The notes beneath the pieces were generated by a model that ran no database searches, was not told where the DNA came from, and saw only the letters and a list, made by a program, of their open reading frames with translations. Positions 22,358-32,059 of a DNA stretch of 64,000 nucleotides are shown in pieces (positions within the stretch are counted from its first letter, which is position 1; each line of letters starts with the position of its first letter). The stretch is from Locusta migratoria (lineage: Eukaryota; Arthropoda; Insecta; Orthoptera; Acrididae). The DNA is taken from assembly GCA_026315105.1 (NCBI GenBank), contig CM048755.1, positions 758,341,301-758,405,300 on the forward strand, given 5' to 3'. Made by a program: the position numbers and the translations under genes.

Positions 22358-25300
22358 TTAAATATCCTTGGATAGGTTGGCCAAGTTCATAAAACGCAAA
22401 ACCCGAGCAGCTGCTCGTGTGTCATCAGCTAAAATTTCCTCCAGAGTAGACGGAAAGTGAAGGGCTACACGAAGATGATTAAAATTAACACAAGTCAGTA
22501 AAACATGTCGCACTGTCAACAGTTCACCGCAGGAGCATAGCGGTGCAGGTTCGGCGGATAGCAAGTGACGGTGGCTGAAACGGCAATGACCGATCCGCAA
22601 CCGAGCCAGGATGACCTCCTCCCGCCGAGAGGGGCGTGAGGATGTCCTCCAAGCGGTCGGGATCGGTTTGACAGTTCGCAATTTATTGTTGTACAGTGAA
22701 AGCCACACACTGTGCCATTGCGACACGATACTCCGGCGAAGAGCCCGTTGAACATCGTCCGATGGGACGCAAAAGGTAGCCATGCGAGGTAAAAGAGCTG
22801 CTGCCTTGGCTGCTGTGTCGGCGGCCTCATTCCCGGGCACACCCACATGGCCAGGGACCCACAGGAAAGAAACGTGACAGCTGTCATCCGCCAGCAACTG
22901 GAGGGAGCGTTGGATCCGATACACGAGAGGATGGTTCGAGAAAGGGTCCTTAAGACTCTGCAGGGCACTAAGGGAGTCAGAACATACGGCATAGAAAGGT
23001 TGGCGGTGGCGGCAGGTATACAAAACGGCCTGGTGGAGGGCGAAAAGCTCAGCCGTGAAGGTCGAGCACCGGTCAGGGAGCTTGTATTGGAACCGGTTGT
23101 CCCCGACGATGAAGGCAGATCCGACACCGGCAGTGCTCTTGGAACCATCAGTGTAAATAAATACGGCATTATCGAACCGCGAACGGAGTTCGACAAGCCT
23201 CGAGCGGTATACCAAATCCGGAGTGCTCTCCTTGGGGAGCGAACTAAGTTCGAGGTGTGTGTGAACCTGGGCCTGATGCCACGGTGGCAATGGGCTTTCG
23301 GTCAACCGAAAGGTTGAAGGAAGGGTAAAATCAAGCCGCTGTAGTAGGCGGCGAAACCTAACTCCAGGTGGAAGCAAGGCAATCGCAGACAACTGATATT
23401 GGCGATCGAGTGAGTCGTCAAAAAATAATCTGTAAGAGGGATGGTTGGGCATCGACCGTAGGCGGCATGCATACCGACACAAGAGTATGTCACGTCGATT
23501 GGTCAAGGGTAATACAGCAGCCTCGGCATACAGACTTTCAACAGGGCTGGTATAAAATGCACCGGTCGCCAAACGTAATCCACGATGGTGGATAGAGTTG
23601 AGACGGCGGAGAATCGACGGCCGTGCTGAAGAGTACACAAGGCTTCCATAGTCGAGCTTCAACTGAACAATGGCCTGGTAAAGGTGAAGCAGGACGGTAC
23701 GATCCGCTCCCCATGACGTGCCACTGAGGACACGAAGAACGTTAAGGGATCGGGCACAACGGGCAGCCAGGTAGGACACGTGTGTGGACCAGCAAAGTTT
23801 CCGATCCAACATGAGTCCCAAGAATTTCGTAGTCTCCACGAAAGGGAGAGCAACAGGGCCGAGACGTAGAGAAGGTGGAAGAAATTCCTTGTATCTCCAA
23901 AAATTGATACACACAGTTTTCTCAGTGGAGAATCGGAAGCCGTTTGCGATGCTCCAGGAATATAGACGGTCAAGACAGCGTTGGAGAGAACGCTCCAAGA
24001 GACACGTCCGCTGGGCGCTACAATAAATTGCGAAATCGTCAACAAAAAGAGATCCGGAGACGTCGGCTGAAAGGCAGTCCACGATCGGATTGATTGCAAT
24101 GGCAAAGAGCGCCACACTCAAGACGGAGCCCTGTGGTACCCCATTCTCCTGGCAAAAGGTATCTGACAAAACAGTGCCCACCCGTACCCGGAACTTGCGA
24201 TCCGCCAAAAACGCTTGAATGAAAAGAGGAAGGCGGCCCCGAAGGCCCCATGTGTGTAATGTGCGGAGAATACCCGCTCTCCAACAGGTATCGTATGCCT
24301 TCTCCAAGTCGAAGAACACGGCTACTGTTTGACGCTTCTTTAGAAAGTTGTTCATAATGAAGGTTGACAACGTAACGAGGTGGTCAGCAGCAGAGCGGTG
24401 TCGACGAAAACCGCATTGTATATTAGTCAGGAGGCGGCGAGATTCGAGGAGCCAGACCAACCGAGCGTTAACCATGCGTTCCATCACCTTACAGACGCAG
24501 CTCGTCAGAGAAATGGGACGATAACTGGAAGGAAGGTGTTTGTCCTTCCCTGGTTTGGGGATGGGGACAACAATGGCTTCACGCCAACTTGTGGGAACAT
24601 GACCTTCAGTCCATATGCGATTGTAGGTACTAAGAAGAAAGCACTTGCCCGCAGGAGAGAGGTTCTTCAGCATCTCAATATGAATGGAATCGGGCCCGGG
24701 AGCAGAGGACCGGGACAGGGCGAGAGCACGGTCTAGCTCCTGCATGGTGAAGGCGACGTTATAGTTTTCACGATTAAGAGAGCGGAAAGAAGGCGGCCGT
24801 GCCTCCTCTACCTGTTTGCGAGGGAGAAAGGCAGGGTGGTAATGGGCAGAGCTCGAAACCTCCGCAAAGAAACGACCCAATGCGTTTGAAACATCAGCTG
24901 GGTCCACGAGGACCGCGTTCTCCACGGTCAGGCCAGGAATCGGGGAGTGGACCTTGATGCCGGACAAACGGCGTAGGCCACCCCAGACAACCGTGGAGGG
25001 AGTAAAACGGTTAAAACAACTAGTAAAAGCTGTCCAGCAAGCTTTCTTGCTGTCGTTTATGATACGACGGCACTGCGCTCTCATACGTTTGTAATTGATG
25101 CAATTCTCCAAAGTTGGGTGGCGGCGGAAGGTGCGTAAGGCACGGCGTCGGGCTCGAAGCGCGTCGCGGCAGGCTGCAGTCCACCAAGGGACCTGCACAC
25201 GACGTGGAGAAGAGGATGTACGAGGTATGGAACGTTCAGCAGCAGTGAGAATAACCTCCGTGAGGTATTCGACCTGACTGTCACAGTTGGGAAAATGCTG

Positions 25301-26041
25301 ATTGTGAAAAACAGCCATGGAAGAATAAAGCCCCCAGTCGGCTTTAGAAATGTTCCAACTGGTGGGACGTGGAGATGGGGAGTGATGTAGGAAGTGGATG
25401 ATACAAGGGAAATGGTCACTCGAGTACGTGTCAGAAAGTGCATACCACTCAAACCGACCGGCAAGCTGAGGAGTGCATATTGCGAGGTCTATATGGGAAT
25501 AAGTGTGTGTTGTGTCAGAAAGGAAGGTCGGTGCACCGGTGTTGAGGCAGACAAGATCGAGGTGTTGGAGAAGGTCCACCAAAAGGGAGCCTCTCGGACA
25601 AGGTGCCGGAGAGCCCCATAGAGGGTGGTGGGCATTAAAGTCGCCTACCAACACGAAAGGTGAAGGGAGCTGGTCAACAAGGTTTAGCACATCTGCCCTA
25701 GTAAGGGCAGATGACGATGGCGAATATATATTACAGAGGGAGAAGGTAAATGTGGATAAGGTGATGCGGACGGCAACTGCCTGTAGGTGAGTGTGCAAGG
25801 AAATGGGATGGAAATAGACGTCGTCTCGAAGGAGCATCAGAACCCCTCCATGGGCTGGGACACCTTCCACGGGTGGCAGGTCGAACCGCACAGAGGTGTA
25901 GTGTGGAAAGTCTGCACGATCACGTGGACGCAACTTAGTTTCCTGGAGGCAGACTAGAAGCGGGCAGTGCAATCGAAGGAGTAATTTTAACTCCTCCCGA
26001 TTAGAACGAATGCCGCGAATGTTCCATTGAAGGAGCGCCAT
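22358..26041 (-). CDS. I-group LINE ORF2: endonuclease, reverse transcriptase, RNase H
   Basis: I chose the ATG at 26041, where MALLQWNIRGIRSNREEL begins the AP endonuclease; the frame is open further upstream but that part overlaps ORF1 and is not protein-like. The 1,227-residue product carries endonuclease motifs QETKL, VGDFNAHHPLWG and SSDHFP. The RT follows with APGPDSIHIEML, SYRPISLTSCVCK, CGFRRHRSAADHL, FFDLEKAYD, NGVPQGSVLS and FVDDFAIYC (about residue 665). An RNase H domain follows with IYTDGSKSTAGVGSAF (about 962), FTAELFALHQAV, CSDSLSAL and VPGHVGVPGNEAAD (about 1064), then a C-terminal Cys/His cluster. All catalytic acidic residues I can check are present and there is no stop. Confidence 0.93.
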   Translation of the reverse strand: MALLQWNIRGIRSNREELKLLLRLHCPLLVCLQETKLRPRDRADFPHYTSVRFDLPPVEGVPAHGGVLMLLRDDVYFHPISLHTHLQAVAVRITLSTFTFSLCNIYSPSSSALTRADVLNLVDQLPSPFVLVGDFNAHHPLWGSPAPCPRGSLLVDLLQHLDLVCLNTGAPTFLSDTTHTYSHIDLAICTPQLAGRFEWYALSDTYSSDHFPCIIHFLHHSPSPRPTSWNISKADWGLYSSMAVFHNQHFPNCDSQVEYLTEVILTAAERSIPRTSSSPRRVQVPWWTAACRDALRARRRALRTFRRHPTLENCINYKRMRAQCRRIINDSKKACWTAFTSCFNRFTPSTVVWGGLRRLSGIKVHSPIPGLTVENAVLVDPADVSNALGRFFAEVSSSAHYHPAFLPRKQVEEARPPSFRSLNRENYNVAFTMQELDRALALSRSSAPGPDSIHIEMLKNLSPAGKCFLLSTYNRIWTEGHVPTSWREAIVVPIPKPGKDKHLPSSYRPISLTSCVCKVMERMVNARLVWLLESRRLLTNIQCGFRRHRSAADHLVTLSTFIMNNFLKKRQTVAVFFDLEKAYDTCWRAGILRTLHTWGLRGRLPLFIQAFLADRKFRVRVGTVLSDTFCQENGVPQGSVLSVALFAIAINPIVDCLSADVSGSLFVDDFAIYCSAQRTCLLERSLQRCLDRLYSWSIANGFRFSTEKTVCINFWRYKEFLPPSLRLGPVALPFVETTKFLGLMLDRKLCWSTHVSYLAARCARSLNVLRVLSGTSWGADRTVLLHLYQAIVQLKLDYGSLVYSSARPSILRRLNSIHHRGLRLATGAFYTSPVESLYAEAAVLPLTNRRDILLCRYACRLRSMPNHPSYRLFFDDSLDRQYQLSAIALLPPGVRFRRLLQRLDFTLPSTFRLTESPLPPWHQAQVHTHLELSSLPKESTPDLVYRSRLVELRSRFDNAVFIYTDGSKSTAGVGSAFIVGDNRFQYKLPDRCSTFTAELFALHQAVLYTCRHRQPFYAVCSDSLSALQSLKDPFSNHPLVYRIQRSLQLLADDSCHVSFLWVPGHVGVPGNEAADTAAKAAALLPRMATFCVPSDDVQRALRRSIVSQWHSVWLSLYNNKLRTVKPIPTAWRTSSRPSRREEVILARLRIGHCRFSHRHLLSAEPAPLCSCGELLTVRHVLLTCVNFNHLRVALHFPSTLEEILADDTRAAARVLRFMNLANLSKDI

Positions 26042-26090
26042 GATAAAAATGAGAGAAGAAATAAGGATAAAAACCAAGTAGCGAGCGGGG

Positions 26091-27581
26091 TCACCTCGAC
26101 GGCCGCTGAGGACCGGATTTCGAGGGAGCACTGCTATCGCTGTCCAGGGGCAAAGGGTCGTGGTCCATAGGTTCGACCGACGTGCCTGCCACCTCCCTGA
26201 GTTGATCAGGAGGGGCAGTTTCCACCGCCGGTAAAGGGCCGGGCGCCCGGCAAACGGAGCGTCCCGGTGAAACAGAAGACGGCCGAGGCCGGCAACTGTT
26301 GGACGGCGCGACAGATGGGTCACGCCTCGGCGGGGAAGGAGAGGAACTCTTTTTCTTGTCAGCTCTTCTGGAAGAGTGACGGCGGGAAGAGGCAGTTGAC
26401 GGTTGGGAAGCCTGAGAACGCAGAAAATCCTCACGGACGGGTTCCTTTTTCAAGGTCCGGGCATCTTGTTTAGGTGCCCGCGGTTTACTAGAGGTAGTTG
26501 AAGACTGTACCTTAGAAGCAGCAGGAGGAAGCGGGGACGTGGAACGGGCAATCTTCGGGCTGGCGGATCGCACAACTGTGTCAGCGAAAGTGAAATCACA
26601 TGTCTGGGTACTGGAATCTTTGGTAGGTCGAGGTGAGGTGAGTACCTTACTGTATGTACCCGCTGGGAGGACAGTGGGCTTTCGACTCACCAACAACTTA
26701 CGAGCGGCAGATGTCGATACCTTCTCCGTAACCCGAATTTGCTGAATGATTTTTTCATCCTTATATACAGGGCAGTCGCGAGAGGAAGCCGCATGGTCGC
26801 CGTTGCAGTTAAGGCAGCGAGGGGACGGAGGTGGGCAATCCGCCTCATGGGCGTCCCTACCACAAGTGACACATTTTGCTGCATGTGGGCAATGTTCACG
26901 GGTATGGTTGTACCTGTGGCATTGGTAGCAGCGCGTTGGGTTTGGAATGTAAGGGCGGACTGAGATAACTTCGTACCCTGCTTTGACCTTCGACGGGAGG
27001 TCAACTCTGTCGAATGTCAAAAAAACAGTACGAGTCGGTGTCAGCTGGTTATCTACCTTTTTCATCACCCTGTGGACGGCTGTCACACCCTGATCGGACA
27101 TATAGGACCGGATGTCGTCATCAGACAACCCGTCAAGGGATCTCGTAAAAACTACCCCACGTGACGAGTTGAGTGTGCGGTGCGCTTCTACTTTGACTGG
27201 AAACGTGTGCAATAACGTAGTCCGGATAAGTTTCTGGGCTTGGAAAGCACTGTCCACTTCCAGCAACAATGAGCCATTGCGCTGACGCGAACAGGTTTTA
27301 ACAGGGCCAGCAATTGCATCAACACCTTTCTGTATAACGAAAGGATTGACAGAATTGAAGTCTTTTCCGTCGGTGCGCGACACAACAAGAAATTTCGGCA
27401 AATTAGGCAGAGTCTTCTTTTGCTGAGGCGAGTCTATCTTACGTTTCTGGGTCAATGTCAGTGAAGAAGAGAAGGAAGTCATTGCGGAAGTGTCCCCCGT
27501 GATTACCGGCGTCTCCGATGGCGCGCTCCTTCCTAGTGGGGGCCCTCTCCGAGGGCTTACCCGCCTTAGGTGATTGTTCAC
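26091..27581 (-). CDS. I-group LINE ORF1 (Gag-like nucleic-acid-binding protein)
   Basis: An uninterrupted 496-residue frame. The N-terminus is basic and Ser/Pro-rich; residues about 60-215 hold the Gag-like RNA-binding region (NPFVIQKGVDAIAG, GSLLLEVDSAFQAQKLI, RGVVFTRSLDGLSDDDI). Residues about 218-270 contain three consecutive zinc knuckles: CYQCHRYNHTREHC, CVTCGRDAHEADC and CLNCNGDHAASSRDC. The rest is a disordered, Ser/Pro/Arg-rich tail. ORF1 proteins of this type coat the element RNA and carry it to the target. An internal Met at residue 34 is an alternative start. Translation of ORF2 from the stop-ATG spacing of 49 bp would need reinitiation, which is inferred. Confidence 0.9.
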   Translation of the reverse strand: MNNHLRRVSPRRGPPLGRSAPSETPVITGDTSAMTSFSSSLTLTQKRKIDSPQQKKTLPNLPKFLVVSRTDGKDFNSVNPFVIQKGVDAIAGPVKTCSRQRNGSLLLEVDSAFQAQKLIRTTLLHTFPVKVEAHRTLNSSRGVVFTRSLDGLSDDDIRSYMSDQGVTAVHRVMKKVDNQLTPTRTVFLTFDRVDLPSKVKAGYEVISVRPYIPNPTRCYQCHRYNHTREHCPHAAKCVTCGRDAHEADCPPPSPRCLNCNGDHAASSRDCPVYKDEKIIQQIRVTEKVSTSAARKLLVSRKPTVLPAGTYSKVLTSPRPTKDSSTQTCDFTFADTVVRSASPKIARSTSPLPPAASKVQSSTTSSKPRAPKQDARTLKKEPVREDFLRSQASQPSTASSRRHSSRRADKKKSSSPSPPRRDPSVAPSNSCRPRPSSVSPGRSVCRAPGPLPAVETAPPDQLREVAGTSVEPMDHDPLPLDSDSSAPSKSGPQRPSR

Positions 27582-28119
27582 ACCTCAGGTCACACCTCCC
27601 GAGAACTGACGGAGGGACCAATTGGCATGTTCGGAAGGTACCAGCTCGGGTAATCACCCCTCCCTGGGCCTGGCCTTTACCAGGGGGTACGTACGTGCCC
27701 TACTTGTCTACCCGGGGCGGGGAATTACGCGTTACCCCGTCACCTGCTACGCATGATAATGCGTGGGTCGGCCTTCAGACACGCACAGGGAGGAAAGAAG
27801 AATAGAGGAAGTGAAGAGAAAGAAGGAAAGGTGTCTCAAACGCCGAGGCGGAGACTAATGAGGAGAAGAAGGCGAGGAGAGGACAAGGGGAGAGAGACAG
27901 AAACAAAGGGTAAGAAAGGAAGGAACCAAGGAATAAGAGAAACGACAACAAGAAAACACCTGAACTCGTGAAATACGCCCGTCTCCGGGCGAAGGCATAA
28001 ACCGGGAGGGAAAGTGAAGCAGCCTGGGGCAGAAGAAAGGCTGCTCCGGCTCGGGGCCCCGTGCGCGCCACACACGTACCCACAAAAGAACTGTGGGCCC
28101 CCTGGGGGGGGGGGGGGAA

Positions 28120-29270
28120 ATTCATTATTCAATTCATAAAAAATGCTCCTTATATAGGTTCCATGATACAGGCATTTGGAGAATGACGCTCACCCAGGTT
28201 CTCCACCCACAGCTATGGAGACTGTGGATGTTAGTGACAAATCCGAAGAAGACTGCTTCCCCATTGGCGTCTCCCACCAATGGTGAGGAATGCTGTACTA
28301 TCTCCTCCATGCAGCATTAACAAACGTACACAGACTTAGACAACACATCTTTCTGTAGCTCACCACAATGTACATCAGCAGTAGGGGCCGCGCAGTCCGT
28401 TAGAAGACATCACCGGCACACACCCAAAGTGCGCGCAACCGGAAGACACACACTGTATTCTGAAGTGATGTAGTGCCCCCAAACAGCCAATTGCAGGAAT
28501 GTGTACCAACACCATGTCAGTATGTAAGCCTGTGCAAGTACCGACAGTACCGAAACACCGACGGACGACACCGAGGAGCTGCCAGCAGCTGCAGAAGTCT
28601 TCGCCATCTTGGAGGTCGCCATTCTTCCCAGCCACAATGTCACACCTGTACCGACTATCTGACTTCACCACACTGCCTGACCCTGCCTCTGGTTGTTGAC
28701 GTTGTATTCTCTTTGAGTATTGTGTGCCAGGGCACACACACAACAGTTCCAGCCGTTTTTTGTATAGTGTTAGAGCCTCTTATTAGCCTGTAAGGAGGCT
28801 ACCACAAGAAGCAGTTTTATTTTGTTTCCTCAAACTGAGAAATATCAAGACTGTCAAGACTGTAAAAGGAGTGCTACAAGTTCAACACTATTATTTTAGA
28901 GGATTGTATTAAACCAAGGAAGGAATTTTGTTATCTGTTACGCACAAATAACCACCACCTATCTCCCTCCACACCATTCTAACTTCACAACCTAGGTTGT
29001 GAGTAGCCCTTCCCTTCCGTCCCCTTTGTCCACACTCTTCTACTTGATGAAAGAAATTTACTTACCAAATGCTTGTGATTCAACATTTATATTCATCTTT
29101 TTGGTGTTACTGTCAGTGGTACTGAGCCAAGTACTGGCCAGCCACTATATCTCTTGTGAACAATTTTATTATTAGATGATGTAAGATGTCTTTTCATCAG
29201 TTCTGCATTAATAAGACTTACAGAAAGTAACTGATGTATTTGAACTCCAGTAACATGACAAACTGGCACC
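28120..29270. other. Unassigned sequence, possibly part of an LTR-type repeat
   Basis: No coding similarity recognised. Around 28380-28800 GC-rich sequence containing GTGTGCCAGGGCACACACAC and TTAGAGCCTCTTATTAGCCTGTAAGG could be part of an LTR or another repeat, but no partner copy is in the window. Confidence 0.3.
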
Positions 29271-29280
29271 ATTTCACAGT

Positions 29281-29380
29281 ACGAAAAATTCCTAGCAGGA
29301 AAAATTATATATAAAAAATAGACGAAGATTACTCACCAGGCGAAGGAGCACCGGTGTGACAGCATCACAGATAAATAAAT

Positions 29381-29437
<57 letters not shown>

Positions 29438-29460
29438 CAAGCTTTCGCAACCCAATATAT
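29281..29460 (-). repeat. Penelope-associated repeat with (AC)n
   Basis: AATTCCTAGCAGGAAAAAT followed by GAAGATTACTCACCAGGCGA also occurs at 1930-1990, in both cases just ahead of an AC array. Here AC units run from 29383 to 29435 and are followed by GCAAGCTTTCGCAACC, the reverse complement of the AAAGCTT box in the terminal repeats at 2690 and 3895. Confidence 0.75.
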
Positions 29461-29522
29461 ATATGTTCTAGATTACCACTAACAAAATTGTTCATAAACA
29501 CAACAAACACAAATTGGCTCAC

Positions 29523-29693
29523 CTTTTCCAGCAACAGAAGAGCTTCATCATGGTTCATACAGTATTGACCATACACTGTTTTCATCCTTTCTGCAAGCTC
29601 CAAAAAGCATGGGCCAACACATTGCTCATCATCACTTTTACCCTTCATCGCAAACTGAAGTTTGTCCAGCAAATCTTCAGCCAGATGCATTAC
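29523..29693 (-). CDS. Tuba-like RhoGEF exon B: central DH domain
   Basis: The acceptor is CTGTGCAG (AG at 29695-29694) and the donor is GTGAGC after 29523. The 171 bp encode 57 residues in phase 0, starting VMHLAEDLLDKLQ. The stretch VGPCFLELAERMKTVYGQYC is the second conserved DH region, and NHDEALLLLEK leads into the next exon, which opens YESDEG. GP.F, VY..YC.NHD and LLEKYE are typical of Tuba-family DH domains as I remember them. The exon sits between a Penelope-related repeat with a long AC array (29281-29460) and the nested transposon stack starting near 30000. No stop or frameshift is present, in contrast to nearly all surrounding sequence. Confidence 0.9.
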
Positions 29694-29999
29694 CTGCACA
29701 GATGTTGAATAAAAACAAATTAATGTATCAATGAATGTTTGTGAATCTTAGAAAATACTTCAGTAATTAAAACACACAGTTCCACAAAATTCCCTTTGCC
29801 ACTAAGAGTCTTTGGGGGAAGAAATCAAAAATGAATGAGAGACTAGTTTAATGAAAGACACGAAAGAAACTGGAATGTTTGAGGAAGAAGATTGATACAA
29901 CACTAATGAGCCTAAGTCCTGGCCATGCTGATATATTCTATCTGGCTATGTGTACAATATGGCAACACTGTAAGCTACCACAGTTCCTACAGGATACCT

Positions 30000-31132
30000 T
30001 ATTTCTAGTTAGAGACAAAGTACGTCAATAATGGAGGATAGATAAAAACTCACTGTAAAGATGCTCACTGAGACAAGAAAATAAACAACCACATTCACGC
30101 AACTTAAATTTTCAGTCATGGCCATCGTCGTCTGGCCACTCCAATGACACAAGCAACTAGACCGAGTGAGGTGGGGAATGGAGGGGGAAAGATGCCAGGT
30201 AAAGATGGGGATGGAAACTTCCGTGTTGCATGATGGATTGTAAAGGCTCTGATAGGCGGGAATTTGAATTGCGGCAATGAATGGGAGGGGTGGGAAAGGA
30301 TAAAAGGGGGGTGTAGAGGAATGGGGGGGATTTCGAAAATAAACAAATAAATAAATAAAAATAAAAGGAAAAAATAATTAAAAAAGTAAAAATAAAAAGT
30401 AATTAATTAAGGGGATATTGTAAGTGGTGACACACAGTTGCAAGGAAGACATGAGATACAGGATAATTAGTGGGGAAGGAAGGGAGAGGGGGGATGATGT
30501 TAGGCATAGGGTTCATGGATGGGAAATGGGAAGTTGTCTTAGGTTGAGGTCAGGATGGATGCGGGACCATAGAATGTGTTGAAGGGACAACTCCCATTTG
30601 TGCAGTTCAGAAGAGCTGGTGGTGGAGGGGACGATCCAAATGGCTTGGGTAGTGAAGCAGCCATTGAAATCCGTAGTGCTGTGCTCAGCTGCACGCTGTG
30701 CCACAGGGTAGTCCATCTTGCTTTTTGCCACAGTTTGGTGGTGGCCATTCATCCTGACAGACAGCTGGTTCATCGTCATATCAATATAAAACGCTGTGCA
30801 ATGATTGCAGCAAATTTGGTATATCACATGGCTGCTGTCACACGTGGCCTGACCTCTGATGCGGTAGGATAAGCTTGTGACGGGCCTGGAATAGGAAGTG
30901 CAGGGTGGGTGGATTAGGCAAGTTTTGCATCGGGGTCTTCCACAGGGGTATGATCCCTGTGGTAAGGGATTGGGAGTGGCACAGGGATGGACTAGGATGT
31001 TGTGGAGGTTGGGTGGGCAATAGAACACCACTTTAGGAGGGGTTGAAAGAATCTTGGGTAGGATGTCACTCATTTCAGGGCATGACGACTTATAATCAAA
31101 ATCCTGATGAAGGATGTGATTTAGTTGTTCCA
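30000..31132 (-). mobile_element. Penelope-like element, 3' part (left of the hAT insertion)
   Basis: This is the downstream portion of a minus-strand Penelope-like element whose upstream portion lies at 43173-43930. The two are separated by a 12 kb hAT insertion with an exact 8-bp duplication. The terminal 290 bp (30000-30290) recur inverted at 43640-43930. The element contains the nuclease-coding fragment described separately. Confidence 0.8.
30513..31073 (-). pseudogene. Penelope-like C-terminal region with GIY-YIG nuclease
   Basis: An open 186-residue frame gives ILPKILSTPPKVVFYCPP, CGRPRCKTCLIHPPC, RIRGQATCDSSHVIYQICC and AFYIDMTMNQLSVRMNGH. This is the Penelope GIY-YIG endonuclease preceded by its Cys-rich finger. 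The usual YVG after the Cys pair is YID here, which alters the conserved Gly of the nuclease core, and the initial GIY is VIY. The upstream RT part is displaced to 43173 and beyond by the hAT insertion, so the gene is disrupted even though this segment is open. Confidence 0.8.
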
Positions 31133-31140
31133 GTCTGGGG
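31133..31140. repeat. 8-bp target-site duplication, left copy
   Basis: GTCTGGGG precedes the element terminus TAGGAATGAC; the identical octamer follows the other end at 43165-43172. Eight bases is the hAT hallmark. Confidence 0.88.
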
Positions 31141-31596
31141 TAGGAATGACGGTTATTGCTGTAACAACCGGTTTTCGGTTATACCGGTTTTTTTCACCTC
31201 CAGTTTAACCGCACTGTAAAAATTGCTCAAGATAACTGGTTTTTCATTGCTATTATTTTGCGGCCTAAACAGAAGGCGTAATCGAATTTTCGGTTCTTCT
31301 AGTTTCGGCCAAAACCGAAACTTACGAAATATAGTTTAGGTAAATTTACGATATATGACAAATCATTAATCTTTCCTTATATTGCAAGATCCCCTCCCAA
31401 TACTACACCTTCTTGAGTGTGTGTAAGCTTACCCAGGCGTCCGTAGAAGACTATATACAAAGCATACAGATTTACTGGCCTAGTATTTCCATCAGGTAGT
31501 TGCGAATATTGAGACAACCACTCCATAAGTTGGACTTGTGAGCCAGCGCATACGAATCAATACGTATATTGTCGCGAGAGACCACGAATACCAACT

Positions 31597-31668
31597 GCCA
31601 GCGTGGCGCAGGGGATAGCGTCACGGACTGCGGAGCAGAAGGTCGCCGGTTCAATCCCGCCCACCGGC
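31597..31668 (+). other. tRNA-like sequence inside the 5' LTR
   Basis: 72 nt with a good A box (TGGCGCAGGGG) and B box (GGTTCAATCCC), D-arm and T-arm pairing and near-complementary ends. The anticodon arm pairs poorly, so it is a tRNA-derived module rather than a working tRNA gene. The 3' LTR copy is at 36856-36927. Confidence 0.75.
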
Positions 31669-31781
31669 AAAAATTTATTTCTTTGTAATTTACAATTCCA
31701 GAAGGTTCTACATCTTTCTTATGTTCACTTGTAAATTCTACTTGTTTCTGTTGTTCTAATTTCTGGTAAATTCTGTCTGTG

Positions 31782-31789
31782 TATAAATA
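31782..31789 (+). promoter_or_regulatory. LTR TATA box
   Basis: TATAAATA about 60 bp upstream of AATAAA (31842-31847) in the 5' LTR; the same pair is at 37050-37057 and 37110-37115 in the 3' LTR. Placement fits a U3-R promoter and polyadenylation signal. Confidence 0.7.
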
Positions 31790-32059
31790 GCAGAGCACTC
31801 TGCCTGAGAGGCAGTCAGTGCTGCGTATATGTTGAGTTCGTAATAAATGTGCTTTCAGTGTAAGTGCTGTGTTTAGTTGCCTTCGAAGTCAAGCCTACTT
31901 CCATTGCAACGTGACATTGTTTGGTGAAGGCGCCGGGTACACTGTGCAACATCTGCATCACCTAGGCAACGTAAAAGCCGTCGCTTACACGGACTGGAAC
32001 CGAAATACAAAGAATACACCGAGTACATACTTCCAAAAGTCCGTATTATCAGAAGAACG

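Larger units (their letters stand above)
22203..28115 (-). mobile_element. Full-length I-group LINE, both ORFs open
   Basis: A 5.9 kb minus-strand element has a GC-rich 5' leader (about 28115-27582), ORF1 (27581-26091), a 49-bp spacer, ORF2 (26041-22358) and a 3' UTR ending in ACCACAAAAACCACAAAAAAA (about 22203). The flanking ...GGGGAAAATT and GGGGGGAAATTC sequences may be a short target duplication, but a G-run at 28109-28120 makes the exact 5' border uncertain. ORF2 with a C-terminal RNase H places it in the I group rather than jockey. It lies in the 11.6 kb RhoGEF intron in sense orientation. Confidence 0.9.
31570..31916 (+). repeat. Gypsy 5' LTR
   Basis: 347 bp, TG...CA. It contains a tRNA-like block (31597-31668), TATAAATA at 31782-31789 and AATAAA at 31842-31847. 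It is followed after a TTG by TTTGGTGAAGGCGCCGGGTA, the likely primer-binding region; the cognate tRNA was not identified. Confidence 0.92.

Noticed and set aside
22847..23317. 156-residue plus-strand ORF
   Set aside because: Shadow of the RNase H part of the I-group LINE ORF2 on the other strand.
26042..26434. N-terminal extension of the 1,358-residue minus-strand ORF
   Set aside because: It overlaps ORF1 in another frame, has no similarity, and the endonuclease begins exactly at the ATG at 26041.
28380..28800. Solo LTR
   Set aside because: No partner LTR, duplication or promoter signals could be verified.
31101..31125. CTGATGA motif suggesting a hammerhead ribozyme in the Penelope element
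   Set aside because: The partner GAAA and stems I to III could not be placed, and it is on the strand opposite to the element.
31597..31668. Functional tRNA gene in the LTR
   Set aside because: Promoter boxes are good, but the anticodon arm does not pair well and the same block is in both LTRs, so it is a tRNA-derived module.
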